Below, in pieces: positions 54,233-63,506 of a stretch of DNA of 64,000 bases; positions within the stretch are counted from its first letter, which is position 1; each line of letters begins with the position of its first letter. The notes beneath the pieces are model-generated. The model searched no databases. It was not told where the DNA came from and saw only the letters and a program-made list of their open reading frames with translations. A program made the translations under genes and the position numbers. This stretch comes from Engelhardtia mirabilis (GTDB lineage: Bacteria > Planctomycetota > UBA1135 > GCA-002686595): contig NZ_CP036287.1 in assembly GCF_007748095.1 (NCBI RefSeq), forward strand, positions 1,364,001 to 1,428,000, written 5' to 3'.

Positions 54233-57190
54233 TCAGGGTCTGGTGACCAGTGCCGGTCGTGGTCCGCGGATCGTGACCGCGCCGGTATCGCTCGACGGCA
54301 CCCGCTCGAGCACCGCGGTGGGAGCGTCGACCCAGCCCATGGCCGCGCGCACCTCGGCGGCCCGTGGCCCCGCCGGGTCAGCATCGGTCAGCGCGGCCCA
54401 CTGAGTCGGAGTCGGGTTGCCGGTCGCGACCCACCAGGTCCGGCCGCCGTCGTCCACGACCCGGGTGAAGTCGAGCGCGGGCCTAGTCCGTACCTCGGCG
54501 CTCCCGTCGAGGCCCTCCACGGCTCCGGTCAACACGTGGGCGAAGCGGCCGGGGCGCTCGCCTCCCCCTGCCACCAGACCCAGGGGCGCATCGGATTGGT
54601 CGCCGCCGGCGCCCCTCGACTCCAGCGCGCTCGAGAGTCGCGCCCACGTCGCGATCATCCCGCGCCCGTCGCCGGGGCGTGCGGGACCGTCGAGGACCAA
54701 GGTCAGGTGCTCGGCGTCCCCCGGGGCCCCGATGCTCCGCAGCAAGTCCCGTTGGCCGACGAGGCGTTCGACCTGGGCGCAGACCTCGGCCGCCGCCGCT
54801 CTCGGCGCGCCCGAGCCCCCGGCCAGGGCGTCGGTCGTCGCCGTCACCAGGCGCTGGGCCGCTCCCGTGGTCGGGCCCGCGAAGTCGGCGGACCAGCGCG
54901 CCTCGGCGGCCACGAAGTAGTTGCGTTGGGCGACGAGGCCGATCACCGCGGCCGCCAGGGCCGTGCCGGCCAGGACCTGCAGGGTGTGGCGCCGCGCCCA
55001 ACGCGCCGCGCGTCGCGCCGGGCCGGGACGCCGCGCGCGGATCGGGCGCCCCTCGGCGAAGGCGCGCAGGTCCGCGGCGAAGTCCGCCATCGACGCGTAG
55101 CGCTCGTCGCGGACCTTCTCGAGCGCGGTGGAGCAGATCGTGCCCAGGTCCGCCGGCAGGCGCGTGACGATGTGCGAGAGGGGCGTGGGCCGCTCGTGCA
55201 GCACCTTGTGTTGGATCAACTGGGCCGAGTCGGCCTCGAAGGGATGCACGCCTGAAAGCGCCTCATAGAGGCAAATGCCCAGGGAGAAGACGTCGCTGCG
55301 TCCGTCGATCGCGTAGAGGTCCGGGTTGATCTGCTCGGGGCTCATGTAGCGCGGCGTGCCGACGCGCTCGTGGGTCTGCGTGCTGCCCAGTCGATCCAGG
55401 GCCCGCGCCGTGCCGAAGTCGGTGATGCGCGGCCGCCCGTCGTTGCCGATCAGCACGTTGCGCGGCTTCACGTCGCGGTGGACGATGTGGTGCTCGTGGA
55501 CGGCGGCGAGGGCCTCGGCCAGCTCGGCGAAGAACAGAGCACGGTTGCGAAAGCTCTCCGCGCGCCGACCGCCGGTGAGCGACGCACCGGCCTCCAGCGT
55601 CTGGGGGCCGTCGCCGGCGCCGAACTCGTTGTCGATCACCGAGCGCAGGGTGCGCGCGCCCTCGACCAACTCCATGGCGATCCACAAGAGGCCGTGGGTC
55701 TCGCCGCTCTGGTAGACGCGCACGATGCCCGGGTGCTCGCAGCGGGCGGTGGCCTTGGCCTCCAGCTCGAAGCGATCGACCTGGCTCTGGGTGCGCCCCT
55801 CGACGGCCACGATCTTGAGCGCCACCGGCCGCTCGACCACCGTGTCGAAGGCCTCCCAGATCTCCCCCTGTTGGCCGCGGTCGAAGAAGCGGATCAGGCG
55901 GAAGGGTCCCAGGTACTGACCCGGATGGCCGCAATTCGGGTTGTAGGCCTCGCCGGTCGCCTCGCCGGCGCGGGGGGCGTCTTGGCCCGGCAGCACTTGG
56001 AGCGGCAGGTTGTCGAGGAAGCGTTCCAGGTCCTCGGCCAGGGCGTGGGCCGAGGGGTAGCGCAGGTCGCGGTCCTTCTCGAGGCAGCGGGCGCAGATCG
56101 CCTGCAGCTTGCGCGGCACCCGCCGGCGCGGGTCGGTCGGCGGCTCGGCGTTCTTGGTGACGATCTTCTCGAGGATCTCGCGCCGGGCGTCCTCGGGGTC
56201 GGGGAGGCGACTCTCGAAGGGGCGGCGCAGGCTCAGCGCCTCGTACAGCATCACGCCCAGGGAGAAGATGTCGGTGCGCTCGTCGAGGCCGTAGACCTGG
56301 CCGGCGACCTGCTCCGGGCTCATGTAGCTGGGCGTGCCGGTCATGCCGTACTCGCCCCGCGCGCGCCGCTCGCCGTGCAGGGTCTCGCGCAGGAGCGCCA
56401 GCCCGAAGTCGGCGATCTTGGGCTCGCCGGTCTCGGTCACCAGCACGTTGACCGGCTTCAGATCGCGGTGCAGCACCCCATGGCTGTGGGCGTAGGCCAC
56501 CGCGCGGGCCAGGGCCAGGAAGAACACGACCGTCTGGCGGTCGAGGCCCTCGGGCGGCTCTTCGCCGGCCTCGAGCGCCCTGCGCCGCTCCTCGAGCAGG
56601 TCCGCGAAGCTGCGTCGTCCGTCGACCAGCTCCTGGGCGATCCACATTCGTCCCTCGCACTCGCCCGTGTCGTGCACGGTCACGATGTGGGCCTGCTTGA
56701 GCCGCGCCATGGCCCGCGCCTCGCGCTCGAACAGGGCGCGCGCGCGGGCGCTGGCGGCGTCGCGACGCAGGATCTTGAGCGCTACGCAGCGGCCCAGGCT
56801 CTGTTGGTGAGCCTCCCAGACCTCGCCCATGGCTCCCCGACCGATAGCGCCCAGCAGCGTGTAGTCGCCGACCACGGCACCGGCCTCGAGCGCGCCGGGC
56901 CCATGGCGGTCGAGCAGCTCGTCCACGTCCTCGTCGCTGAGCAGGCCGAGCAGGCCGTCGATCAGGACCGAGGGCGATTCGGCCCGTCGAAGGTCCTGCC
57001 CGTCGGGCGGCGGCGCGTGGAGAGTCGACTCGCCCCCGTTCTCGGTCGGCCTGCGCGCCGAAGCCCGACCTGCCGACGAAGCTCCACCTGTGAGCGGGTC
57101 TCCAGCCACCGAAGAGCCGCGGTCGCCCGGGTGCTGCGGGCCCTCACCCTGCCGGGTTCCGGAGTTCACGGCACGCAGGCCACGGCGCAT
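54233..57190 (-). CDS. Membrane Ser/Thr protein kinase with two kinase domains
   Basis: The protein contains two complete kinase domains. The first (about 108-400) has GAIGRGAMGEVWEA, ALKIL, HRDLKPVNVL and DFGLALL; the second (about 425-702) has a degenerate glycine loop DRGQQGEIWEA but intact ALKIV, HRDVKPRNVL and DFGTARAL. Both show the TPSYMSPEQ/TPRYMSPEQ activation segment. A membrane helix at about 733-753 (LQVLAGTALAAAVIGLVAQ) leads to a periplasmic part of about 230 residues without known domain. This is a Hanks-type signalling kinase. The start is uncertain: ATG at 57190 gives 985 residues; the frame is open to 57565, but that would overlap the divergent peptidase gene. Confidence 0.85.
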   Translation of the reverse strand: MRRGLRAVNSGTRQGEGPQHPGDRGSSVAGDPLTGGASSAGRASARRPTENGGESTLHAPPPDGQDLRRAESPSVLIDGLLGLLSDEDVDELLDRHGPGALEAGAVVGDYTLLGAIGRGAMGEVWEAHQQSLGRCVALKILRRDAASARARALFEREARAMARLKQAHIVTVHDTGECEGRMWIAQELVDGRRSFADLLEERRRALEAGEEPPEGLDRQTVVFFLALARAVAYAHSHGVLHRDLKPVNVLVTETGEPKIADFGLALLRETLHGERRARGEYGMTGTPSYMSPEQVAGQVYGLDERTDIFSLGVMLYEALSLRRPFESRLPDPEDARREILEKIVTKNAEPPTDPRRRVPRKLQAICARCLEKDRDLRYPSAHALAEDLERFLDNLPLQVLPGQDAPRAGEATGEAYNPNCGHPGQYLGPFRLIRFFDRGQQGEIWEAFDTVVERPVALKIVAVEGRTQSQVDRFELEAKATARCEHPGIVRVYQSGETHGLLWIAMELVEGARTLRSVIDNEFGAGDGPQTLEAGASLTGGRRAESFRNRALFFAELAEALAAVHEHHIVHRDVKPRNVLIGNDGRPRITDFGTARALDRLGSTQTHERVGTPRYMSPEQINPDLYAIDGRSDVFSLGICLYEALSGVHPFEADSAQLIQHKVLHERPTPLSHIVTRLPADLGTICSTALEKVRDERYASMADFAADLRAFAEGRPIRARRPGPARRAARWARRHTLQVLAGTALAAAVIGLVAQRNYFVAAEARWSADFAGPTTGAAQRLVTATTDALAGGSGAPRAAAAEVCAQVERLVGQRDLLRSIGAPGDAEHLTLVLDGPARPGDGRGMIATWARLSSALESRGAGGDQSDAPLGLVAGGGERPGRFAHVLTGAVEGLDGSAEVRTRPALDFTRVVDDGGRTWWVATGNPTPTQWAALTDADPAGPRAAEVRAAMGWVDAPTAVLERVPSSDTGAVTIRGPRPALVTRP

Positions 57191-57428
57191 GGGCCACGGG
57201 ACCACATGCGTCGTGCTCTGATTCCAACTTCCTTCTGGGGGGGCATGTCCGGCGGGAGGACCGTGACCTCGTCGATGCGTCGAACAGAACGGGAACCGAC
57301 ACCTGAAGGAACGCAAACCGACTTCCAAGCCCCGGGGAAAGAACCGAATTTGTCGCTCCTGGTCCGGAAGTCCGGCGCAACCCCGGCGCAACCGCCGCTC
57401 GTTATGCTGCGCGGCCCCGAGGACCCCC
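57191..57428. promoter_or_regulatory. Divergent promoter region between kinase and DPP-IV-type peptidase genes
   Basis: These 238 bases should hold the promoters of both divergent genes. They are less GC-rich in places (around 57220-57370) than the coding sequence. I see no clear operator. Confidence 0.35.
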
Positions 57429-59603
57429 ATGCACCTATTCGCACACCTGACCGTCATCGCGGCCCTGGCCGCCCCGTCCCACCTCCAGGAAGCGCCGGAC
57501 GCGCAGGCGCAGACGATCCAGCGCCTGACCATCGAAGACGTCCTGCAGGGGGTGGGCTGGACCACCCGAGCCGAGGGGGTGCGCTGGGCCTGGGACGGGC
57601 TGCACCTCGCGGTGGGCGAGGGGGATCAAGCTGTCTGGCTGGACCCGGCGACCCTCGAGGAGGTCCCGGCCCTGGCCGAACCGGAGGAGGTGGAGGACGA
57701 GGCGGCGCGGCCGCCGCGCCTGCGGGTGCGCGAGAACGAGCTGGTGCTCGAGCGCCCCGGGGCCGGTGAGGACGGCGAGACCCAGCGCACGGTCCTGACC
57801 ACGGACGGGGGCAACAAGTCGCTCGCGACCCTCAGCCCCGACGGCAGCCGAGCCTCCTACGTACGCGACGGCGACCTGCTTGTCGTGCCGGCCACGGGCG
57901 GCGAGAGCTGGGCCGTGGCCGCGGCGTCGGGCGAGGAGGTCCTCGAGGGCGTCCTCGACTGGGTCTACCAGGAGGAGATCTACGGTCGCGGCGACTTCCG
58001 CGGCCACTGGTGGAGCCCGGACAGCGCCTCCCTGGCCTTCCTGCGCCTGGACCAGCGCGAGGTGCCGGTCTTCCCGATCGTCGACCACATTCCGAACGAC
58101 TTCCTGCAGGGCCAGCGCGGCGCCGAGCTCGAGTTGACCCGCTACCCCAAGTCCGGCGATTCGAATCCCGTCGTCGGCGTGGGCCTGGCGCGCCCGGGCG
58201 ACCGCACGGTCCGCTACATCGACCTGTCGGCCTATCCGGAGGACCTGTTGGTGCTGCGCGTGGATTGGGCCCCGGACGGGCGGCTGCTGTTGACCCTCTC
58301 CGACCGCATCCAGACCTGGGCCGAGCTCGTCGCCGTGGACCCGCAGGCGGTGGATTCGCAGACCGTGCAGCCCACCACCCTGCTGCGCGAGGAGTCGGAG
58401 ACCTGGGTCAACCGGCCCGAGCCACCCCTGTGGTTGAAGGACGGCTCGTTCCTGTGGCAGAGCGAGCGCAGCGGCTACCGGCACATCGAGCACCGCGCCG
58501 CGGACGGCTCGGTGGTGCGCGCGATCACCTCCGGGGACTGGCAGGTGCGCCGCATCCTCGAGGTCGATGAGGAGGCCGGAGTGCTCTGGTTCGAGGGCAC
58601 CCGCGACGGGGCGATCGGCTCCAACGTCTACCGGGTCGGCCTCGACGGCCAGGGGCTGGTGCGCCTGACGCCCGGCAACGGCTGGCACTCGGCCCGCTTC
58701 GACGACGCGCGGCGCTACCTGGTCGACACCGTGTCGAGTGTCTCCGAGCCCCCGCACTCGCGCTTGGTCGACGGCGTCAGCGGCGAGGTTCTGCGCGAGT
58801 TCGCGCCGGCCAAGGTCGTTGCCGATCGGTCGTTCGTCGCGCCCCAGCGCTTGACCATCGTGGCGCGTGACGGCTATCCCTTGGACGCGACCGTGATCGT
58901 CCCCGCGAGCCGAACCGAGGGCGCGCGCCTGCCGGTCTTCCTGGACACCTACTCGGGCCCCGACGCGCCGACGGTAAGCAATCGCTGGCAGCCGAGCACC
59001 TGGCACCAGTTCCTGGCCCAGGAGGGCGTGATCGTGCTGCAGGTCAACGTGCGCACGGCCAGCGGCCGCGGACAGGCGCACACGGGGCTGGCCTACCGCC
59101 AGCTCGGGGTGGTCGAGCTGCGCGACCTGGAAGACGCCGTGGACCACGTGGTCGCGGCCTACGGCGCCGACCCGGCCCGGGTCGCGATCAGCGGTTGGAG
59201 CTACGGCGGATTCATGGCCGGCTTCGCCCTGACCCACTCGGACAAGTTCGCCCTGGGCTTCGCCGGCGCCGGCGTCCACGACTGGCAGCTCTACGACACG
59301 ATCTACACGGAACGCTACATGTCGACGCCGATCGACAACCCCGAGGGCTATGCGGCCAGTTCGGTGATCGGCGCGGCCGGTGACCTCCAAGGTCACCTGG
59401 TGCTCATGCACGGCACCATGGACGACAACGTCCACATGCAGAACACCCTGGGTCTGGTCGACGCCCTGCAGCGGGCCGGCAAGGAGAACTTCGAGCTGAT
59501 GCTCTACGTCAACTCGAGGCACGGCGTTCGCAGCCCGCACCTGACGCGCTACCGCTGGCGCGTGTTGCGCGAGCGCTTCGGGCTCGGCCAGGACGGGCTC
59601 TGA
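57429..59603 (+). CDS. Dipeptidyl-peptidase IV-type (S9B) exported peptidase
   Basis: The 724-residue protein has a short signal peptide (LFAHLTVIAALAAPSHL). The N-terminal eight-bladed propeller carries DWVYQEEIYGR, the Glu pair that binds the free N-terminus of the substrate in dipeptidyl peptidases. The hydrolase domain has Ser591 in GWSYGG, Asp665/Asp666 in GTMDDNVH and His698 in NSRHGVRSPH, a full triad. It should remove dipeptides from peptides in the periplasm, complementing the other S9 peptidase at 35991. It is divergent from the kinase gene. Confidence 0.93.
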   Translation: MHLFAHLTVIAALAAPSHLQEAPDAQAQTIQRLTIEDVLQGVGWTTRAEGVRWAWDGLHLAVGEGDQAVWLDPATLEEVPALAEPEEVEDEAARPPRLRVRENELVLERPGAGEDGETQRTVLTTDGGNKSLATLSPDGSRASYVRDGDLLVVPATGGESWAVAAASGEEVLEGVLDWVYQEEIYGRGDFRGHWWSPDSASLAFLRLDQREVPVFPIVDHIPNDFLQGQRGAELELTRYPKSGDSNPVVGVGLARPGDRTVRYIDLSAYPEDLLVLRVDWAPDGRLLLTLSDRIQTWAELVAVDPQAVDSQTVQPTTLLREESETWVNRPEPPLWLKDGSFLWQSERSGYRHIEHRAADGSVVRAITSGDWQVRRILEVDEEAGVLWFEGTRDGAIGSNVYRVGLDGQGLVRLTPGNGWHSARFDDARRYLVDTVSSVSEPPHSRLVDGVSGEVLREFAPAKVVADRSFVAPQRLTIVARDGYPLDATVIVPASRTEGARLPVFLDTYSGPDAPTVSNRWQPSTWHQFLAQEGVIVLQVNVRTASGRGQAHTGLAYRQLGVVELRDLEDAVDHVVAAYGADPARVAISGWSYGGFMAGFALTHSDKFALGFAGAGVHDWQLYDTIYTERYMSTPIDNPEGYAASSVIGAAGDLQGHLVLMHGTMDDNVHMQNTLGLVDALQRAGKENFELMLYVNSRHGVRSPHLTRYRWRVLRERFGLGQDGL

Positions 59604-59636
59604 TCCGGGGCGCTCGGGCGCGGGCTGGCGCGGCGT

Positions 59637-60626
59637 TCAGTTCGCGGGGTCCGGGACCCCTGCGCGGCTCTGGTTCTCGGTGTGTGCCACCACGTCGTCC
59701 AGGCGGTGCTCGTCCACGTCGGCCGGGTCCTGGTGCACCAGCACGTCGCTCGAAGGGTAGACAGAGCGCACCCGCGCGATGACCTCGTCGGCCACGTGGT
59801 GGGCCTCGCCGAGGCGCATCTGGGGGTCGAGTTCCAAGTGCAATTCGATGAACATGCTGGCGCCCGCCGCGCGGGTGCGAAGGTCGTGCAGCCCCTGCAC
59901 CTTGGGCACCGACCGCACCAGGTCCTCGATGCGACTGCGGTCGGAATCCGGCAGCTCGCGGTCCATCAATTCGTCCACGGCGCGGCGCGCGACGCCCCAG
60001 GCCGTCGCGGCCAGGTAGATCGCGACCAGGGCGCCCATCACGGGGTCGATCCAGGGCGTGTTGGTCCAGTGCTCGACGGCCAGGGCCGCCATCACGGCGA
60101 AGGCCGAGAGGAAGTCGGTCACGTAGTGGGCCAGGTCGCCGCTGATCGCGATCGAGCCGGTCTCGCGCACCACGTGCCGCTGGTACAGGACCAGGGCGCC
60201 GGTCAGGACCAGGGACAGGACCATCACGCCCAACCCCAGCCCTGTCGACACGACGGGTTCCGGATGACTCAGTGAGCGCCAGGCCTCGGTCACGACGAAG
60301 ACGGCGGAGCCCGCGATCAACGTGGCCTGGACCAGGCTCGACAGGGCCTCGGCCTTGCCGTGGCCGAAGCGGTGGTCGGCGTCGGGCGGCCGCTGGGCCT
60401 TGCGGACGCTGAACAGGGTCAGGGCCGAGGCGGCCAGGTCGGCCAGGCTGTCCACCAGCGACGCCAGGATCGAGACCGAGCCGGTGATCAACGCCGCCCC
60501 GAGCTTGGCTGCCACCAGGGCCGAGGCCACCGTCACGCTGGCGCGGGCGGCGCGGGTGCGCAGCTTCGCATCGCGCGCGAGCGCCGCGTTGCCTGGGCGA
60601 TGGGGGTGGAGCACGGCGCCGGTCAT
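59637..60626 (-). CDS. Cation diffusion facilitator (CDF) metal transporter
   Basis: A 329-residue protein of the FieF/CzcD family, which exports Zn2+, Fe2+ or similar ions in exchange for protons. The metal site residues are visible in ILASLVDSLADLAAS (helix 2) and GDLAHYVTDFLS (helix 5), and HRFGHGKAEAL follows helix 2. Six membrane helices are present. The cytoplasmic C-terminal domain contains GLHDLRTRAAGASMFIELHLELDP and HHVADEVIARVR with the histidines of the dimer interface. The ATG at 60626 is preferred; ATG at 60653 would add nine residues. Guanine deaminase lies upstream on the same strand, 204 bases away. Confidence 0.93.
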   Translation of the reverse strand: MTGAVLHPHRPGNAALARDAKLRTRAARASVTVASALVAAKLGAALITGSVSILASLVDSLADLAASALTLFSVRKAQRPPDADHRFGHGKAEALSSLVQATLIAGSAVFVVTEAWRSLSHPEPVVSTGLGLGVMVLSLVLTGALVLYQRHVVRETGSIAISGDLAHYVTDFLSAFAVMAALAVEHWTNTPWIDPVMGALVAIYLAATAWGVARRAVDELMDRELPDSDRSRIEDLVRSVPKVQGLHDLRTRAAGASMFIELHLELDPQMRLGEAHHVADEVIARVRSVYPSSDVLVHQDPADVDEHRLDDVVAHTENQSRAGVPDPAN

Positions 60627-60830
60627 CGGGACAGTCTGGCAGACCGGGCCCACAGCTCGAACCCTCGACCCGGGGGCCCGGGCCCGCGCCGCGGCGCTCG
60701 CGACGCTGCGCGAGCGGGCGCGCGAGGCGAGTGGGTGCCATCGGCGGCCTCGAGCGACTCCGCGATCGCGGCCTTCGGCACCGTCGTGGGGGCGGTCGAT
60801 CGCGAGCCAGCCCCGAACGCGCCCCGGGGC

Positions 60831-61310
60831 TCAGTACGGCACGCGATCGGAGAAGCGCGCCCAGGCCTCGAAGGGGCCGCGGCCCTCGTCGGCCAGGCGG
60901 CGTTCGGTGGCCAGGCTGCGCTCGCCGGCGGGCAGGGGCAGCTCGTCGTAGAGCCGCGCGTCGTCGAAGCCGGCCGCCGCGGCGTCGTCGCGCCCGCCGG
61001 CGAAGACCAGGCGCTCGAGGCGCGACCAGTAGATCGCGCCCAGGCACATGGGGCAGGGCTCGCAGGAGCTGTAGAGCGTGCAGCCGGCGAGCAGGTGGGT
61101 CCCCAGGGATTCGCAGGCGGCGCGGATCGCGGTGACCTCCGCGTGGGCTGTCGGGTCGCAGCCGCTGACCACGCCGTTGGTCCCGCGGGCGATCACCTGG
61201 CCGTTCTTCACGATCACGGCGCCGAAGGGGCCGCCGCCCGAGCCAGCGGATTCGGTGGCGAGGCGCAGGGCTTCGCGCAGGTGGAGATCGTCGTCGGAGG
61301 GAACGGGCAT
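60831..61310 (-). CDS. guaD: Guanine deaminase (CMP/dCMP deaminase fold)
   Basis: The 159-residue enzyme matches the Bacillus-type guanine deaminase along its whole length: GGPFGAVIVKNGQVIARGTN, DPTAHAEVTAIRAAC with zinc ligand His56 and catalytic Glu58, LYSSCEPCPMCLGAIYW with zinc ligands Cys86 and Cys89, then DDAAAAGFDD and the C-terminal PFEAWARFSD..PY, which closes the active site. It converts guanine to xanthine in purine salvage or breakdown. No purine genes adjoin it. The ATG at 61310 gives the normal length of the family. Confidence 0.92.
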   Translation of the reverse strand: MPVPSDDDLHLREALRLATESAGSGGGPFGAVIVKNGQVIARGTNGVVSGCDPTAHAEVTAIRAACESLGTHLLAGCTLYSSCEPCPMCLGAIYWSRLERLVFAGGRDDAAAAGFDDARLYDELPLPAGERSLATERRLADEGRGPFEAWARFSDRVPY

Positions 61311-61427
61311 GGGTTTGGCACAGATGGCGGCGAGAGACGTTAGCAGGACACGGAGCCCGAGAAACCCTCGCCGTGGCCGGAGCAGACTCCGGCTAGCATT
61401 GGCCGGCCCCGCCGCCAGGACGATTCC

Positions 61428-62411
61428 ATGCCGAAACAAGCAGCCACCGAGTCTCATCGGAATCCATCTCCGGGACCCAGCCGGGGCCTGGTTCTCCTGC
61501 TCGTCACGATCTTCGGCGTCGGCGGCGGGATCAGCTGCGCCGGCTGCGCCAAGGCCGCCGATCCGGTGGTCGAGCACGGCGCTCCGACGGCGACGGGGCC
61601 GGGTGCGGCGAATGGCACGGGGGCGAATGGCACGGCGGCGAATGAATCGGCGGGGGGTGGTGTCGCCGAGCCCGTCCAACCGCAAGCGCCCCAGCCGGCC
61701 GTGGGCCCCGCGCCGGTGCACGGCTATCGAGTGCTGGCGGAGTTCACCCACGACTTCCGCTCCTTCACCCAGGGCCTCGTCTTCGCCGAGGGTCAGTTGT
61801 ACGAGAGCGCCGGCAAGTACGCCGCGTCCGACCTGCGCCGGGTGGACCTGGTCACCGGTGAGGTGCTCGAGCGTCGGCGCCTGGCGGGGAACTACTTCGC
61901 CGAGGGACTGGCGGCCGTCGGCGAGCGGCTGATCCAACTGACCTGGCAGAACGGCAAGGCCTTCGTCTACGACCGCACGACCTTCGAGAAGATCGGCGAG
62001 TTCCCCCTCGCCGGCGAGGGTTGGGGCCTGACCTACGACGGCGAGCGGCTGATCCTGTCCGACGGCACCGAGTACCTGCGTTTCCTGGATCCGGAAACCT
62101 TCGCGCAGCTCGGGACTGTGCGCGTGACCGACGACGGCCGTCCGATTCAACGCATCAACGAACTGGAATTCGTGCGCGGCGAGGTCTGGGCCAACATCTG
62201 GCAGACGAATCGCATCGCGCGCATCGACCCGCAGACGGGTCGCGTCAACTCCTGGGTCGACCTGACGGGCATCATCGACGTGAACCCCGTCCTCGTGGGC
62301 GGCGAGCCCCAGAACGTGCTCAACGGGATCGCCTTCGAGCCGATCACGCAGCAGCTCTACGTGACAGGCAAGAACTGGCCCAAGCTGTTCCAGATCGAAG
62401 TCGTCGAGTGA
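61428..62411 (+). CDS. Glutaminyl-peptide cyclotransferase (plant/bacterial type), exported
   Basis: A 327-residue protein with an N-terminal membrane/lipoprotein signal (GLVLLLVTIFGVGGGISCAGC), a low-complexity Ala/Gly/Asn/Pro linker of about 60 residues and a five-bladed propeller of the glutamine-cyclotransferase family: FTQGLVFAEGQLYESAG, YFAEGLAAVGERLIQLTWQNG, FEKIGEFPLAGEGWGLTYDG, INELEFVRGEVWANIW and VLNGIAFEP, LYVTGKNWPKLFQIEV. The catalytic Glu lies in EGWGLT or INELE by family comparison. It turns N-terminal Gln into pyroglutamate on exported proteins. Its stop overlaps the GTG start of the SGNH hydrolase gene. Confidence 0.92.
   Translation: MPKQAATESHRNPSPGPSRGLVLLLVTIFGVGGGISCAGCAKAADPVVEHGAPTATGPGAANGTGANGTAANESAGGGVAEPVQPQAPQPAVGPAPVHGYRVLAEFTHDFRSFTQGLVFAEGQLYESAGKYAASDLRRVDLVTGEVLERRRLAGNYFAEGLAAVGERLIQLTWQNGKAFVYDRTTFEKIGEFPLAGEGWGLTYDGERLILSDGTEYLRFLDPETFAQLGTVRVTDDGRPIQRINELEFVRGEVWANIWQTNRIARIDPQTGRVNSWVDLTGIIDVNPVLVGGEPQNVLNGIAFEPITQQLYVTGKNWPKLFQIEVVE
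61608..61644 (+). repeat. 15-bp tandem repeat in the cyclotransferase linker
   Basis: GCGAATGGCACGG is repeated at 61608 and 61623, with a partial third unit at 61638. It encodes the ANGTG-type linker of the cyclotransferase and keeps the reading frame, so copy-number change would alter linker length only. Confidence 0.8.
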
Positions 62412-63496
62412 GCGTGGCGCGCGCGGGCGAGGGAAGTGGGCCGCGCGGGGCCATTCGGCGTTGGACGCGCCGCTGTGTGTCGGTCGCGCTCGGGCTGGTA
62501 CTGGGAATGCTCGCCCTGGAGCTGGGCGTGCGCCTGCTCGACCCCCTTGGAACGAGCTACTACCGCTCCACCAACCAGTACCTGCAACAGTCGGTGGTGC
62601 TCCCGCCCGACGCCGGTCGGCCCGATGGCCGGTTGTTCGAGAACGCGCCCGGTCGTTCGCTCGATTGCGGCACGTCGACCTTCGCCACCGACGGCGCGGG
62701 GCTGCGCGCGGCCGACGCCGACCAGCCCGCGCCCCGACCCCGCGCCCAGGCCACCGACGTGGGCCTGCGGATCCTGTTCCTCGGTGATTCGGTCACCCTC
62801 GGATGGGGGGTCGACTTCGAGCAGACCTGGGTCGCCACGATCGCGCGCGAAGCGCGCGCGCCCGACGGCCGCGCGGTGCAGACGCTCAACGCCGGCCACC
62901 TGCAGTACAACACCGTTCAACAGGTCGATTGGTTCTTCGCCCACGCCCAGGCCCTCGAGCCGGATCTGGTCGTGATCACGGCGGTGATGAACGACCTCGA
63001 CGACGCCTACGCCTTGTACCTGGCGTACATGGACCAGCTGGCGAGCGCCGAGCAAGACTCGCCGACGCTGCTCGAGCGCTGCACGACGGCCTTCCACACG
63101 CACTTCCACGGCTTGGCCGGCCTGCTGCAGTACCGGCGCGAGATGCGGGCGCCGTCCGCGCCGGCGCCCTCCGCCGGGGTACCGATCGAAGAGCGGGAGG
63201 ACTACCGCGCGGGCTGGCCCAAGGCCGAGGCGGCGCTCGATCGGCTGCGCGGGGCCTGCGTCGCCGCCGGGGTCCCGCTGGTCGTCTTCGACCACACCAC
63301 GCCGCGCCTGCCCGGCTACCGCGAGTGGTGCGAGCGGACCGGAGTGCCCTGGTACGACCTGGCCTTCACGCCGGAAGAGTGGGCGCGCCCGATCCGCAAC
63401 TCCGCCGCCGACGCCCACGCCAACGCCGCCGGCAACCGGCTGCTGGCGGACAAGGCCCTGGCGGCCCTGCGGGACCTCGGCGCGATCGCCCGCTGA
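62408..63496 (+). CDS. Membrane-anchored SGNH/GDSL-type hydrolase
   Basis: A 362-residue protein with an N-terminal membrane helix (CVSVALGLVLGMLALELGV) and an SGNH fold. Block I is ILFLGDSVTLGWGVDFEQTW with the nucleophilic Ser, block II is LNAGHLQYNT with Gly, block III is VVITAVMNDLDDA with Asn, and the DAHAN near the C-terminus supplies Asp and His. Such enzymes remove acyl groups from lipids or polysaccharides. The GTG at 62408 overlaps the stop of the cyclotransferase gene (GTGA); GTG at 62414 is an alternative start. The two genes form an operon. Confidence 0.85.
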   Translation: MSVARAGEGSGPRGAIRRWTRRCVSVALGLVLGMLALELGVRLLDPLGTSYYRSTNQYLQQSVVLPPDAGRPDGRLFENAPGRSLDCGTSTFATDGAGLRAADADQPAPRPRAQATDVGLRILFLGDSVTLGWGVDFEQTWVATIAREARAPDGRAVQTLNAGHLQYNTVQQVDWFFAHAQALEPDLVVITAVMNDLDDAYALYLAYMDQLASAEQDSPTLLERCTTAFHTHFHGLAGLLQYRREMRAPSAPAPSAGVPIEEREDYRAGWPKAEAALDRLRGACVAAGVPLVVFDHTTPRLPGYREWCERTGVPWYDLAFTPEEWARPIRNSAADAHANAAGNRLLADKALAALRDLGAIAR

Positions 63497-63506
63497 GAGC
63501 CGCGGT

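Noticed and set aside
57191..57565. Extension of the tandem kinase to 57565
   Set aside because: It would overlap the signal peptide region of the divergent peptidase gene and adds basic, Cys-rich sequence with no domain.
61608..61644. Possible CRISPR-like repeats
   Set aside because: A 15-bp in-frame tandem without spacers inside the cyclotransferase linker; no CRISPR array or cas gene was found in the window.
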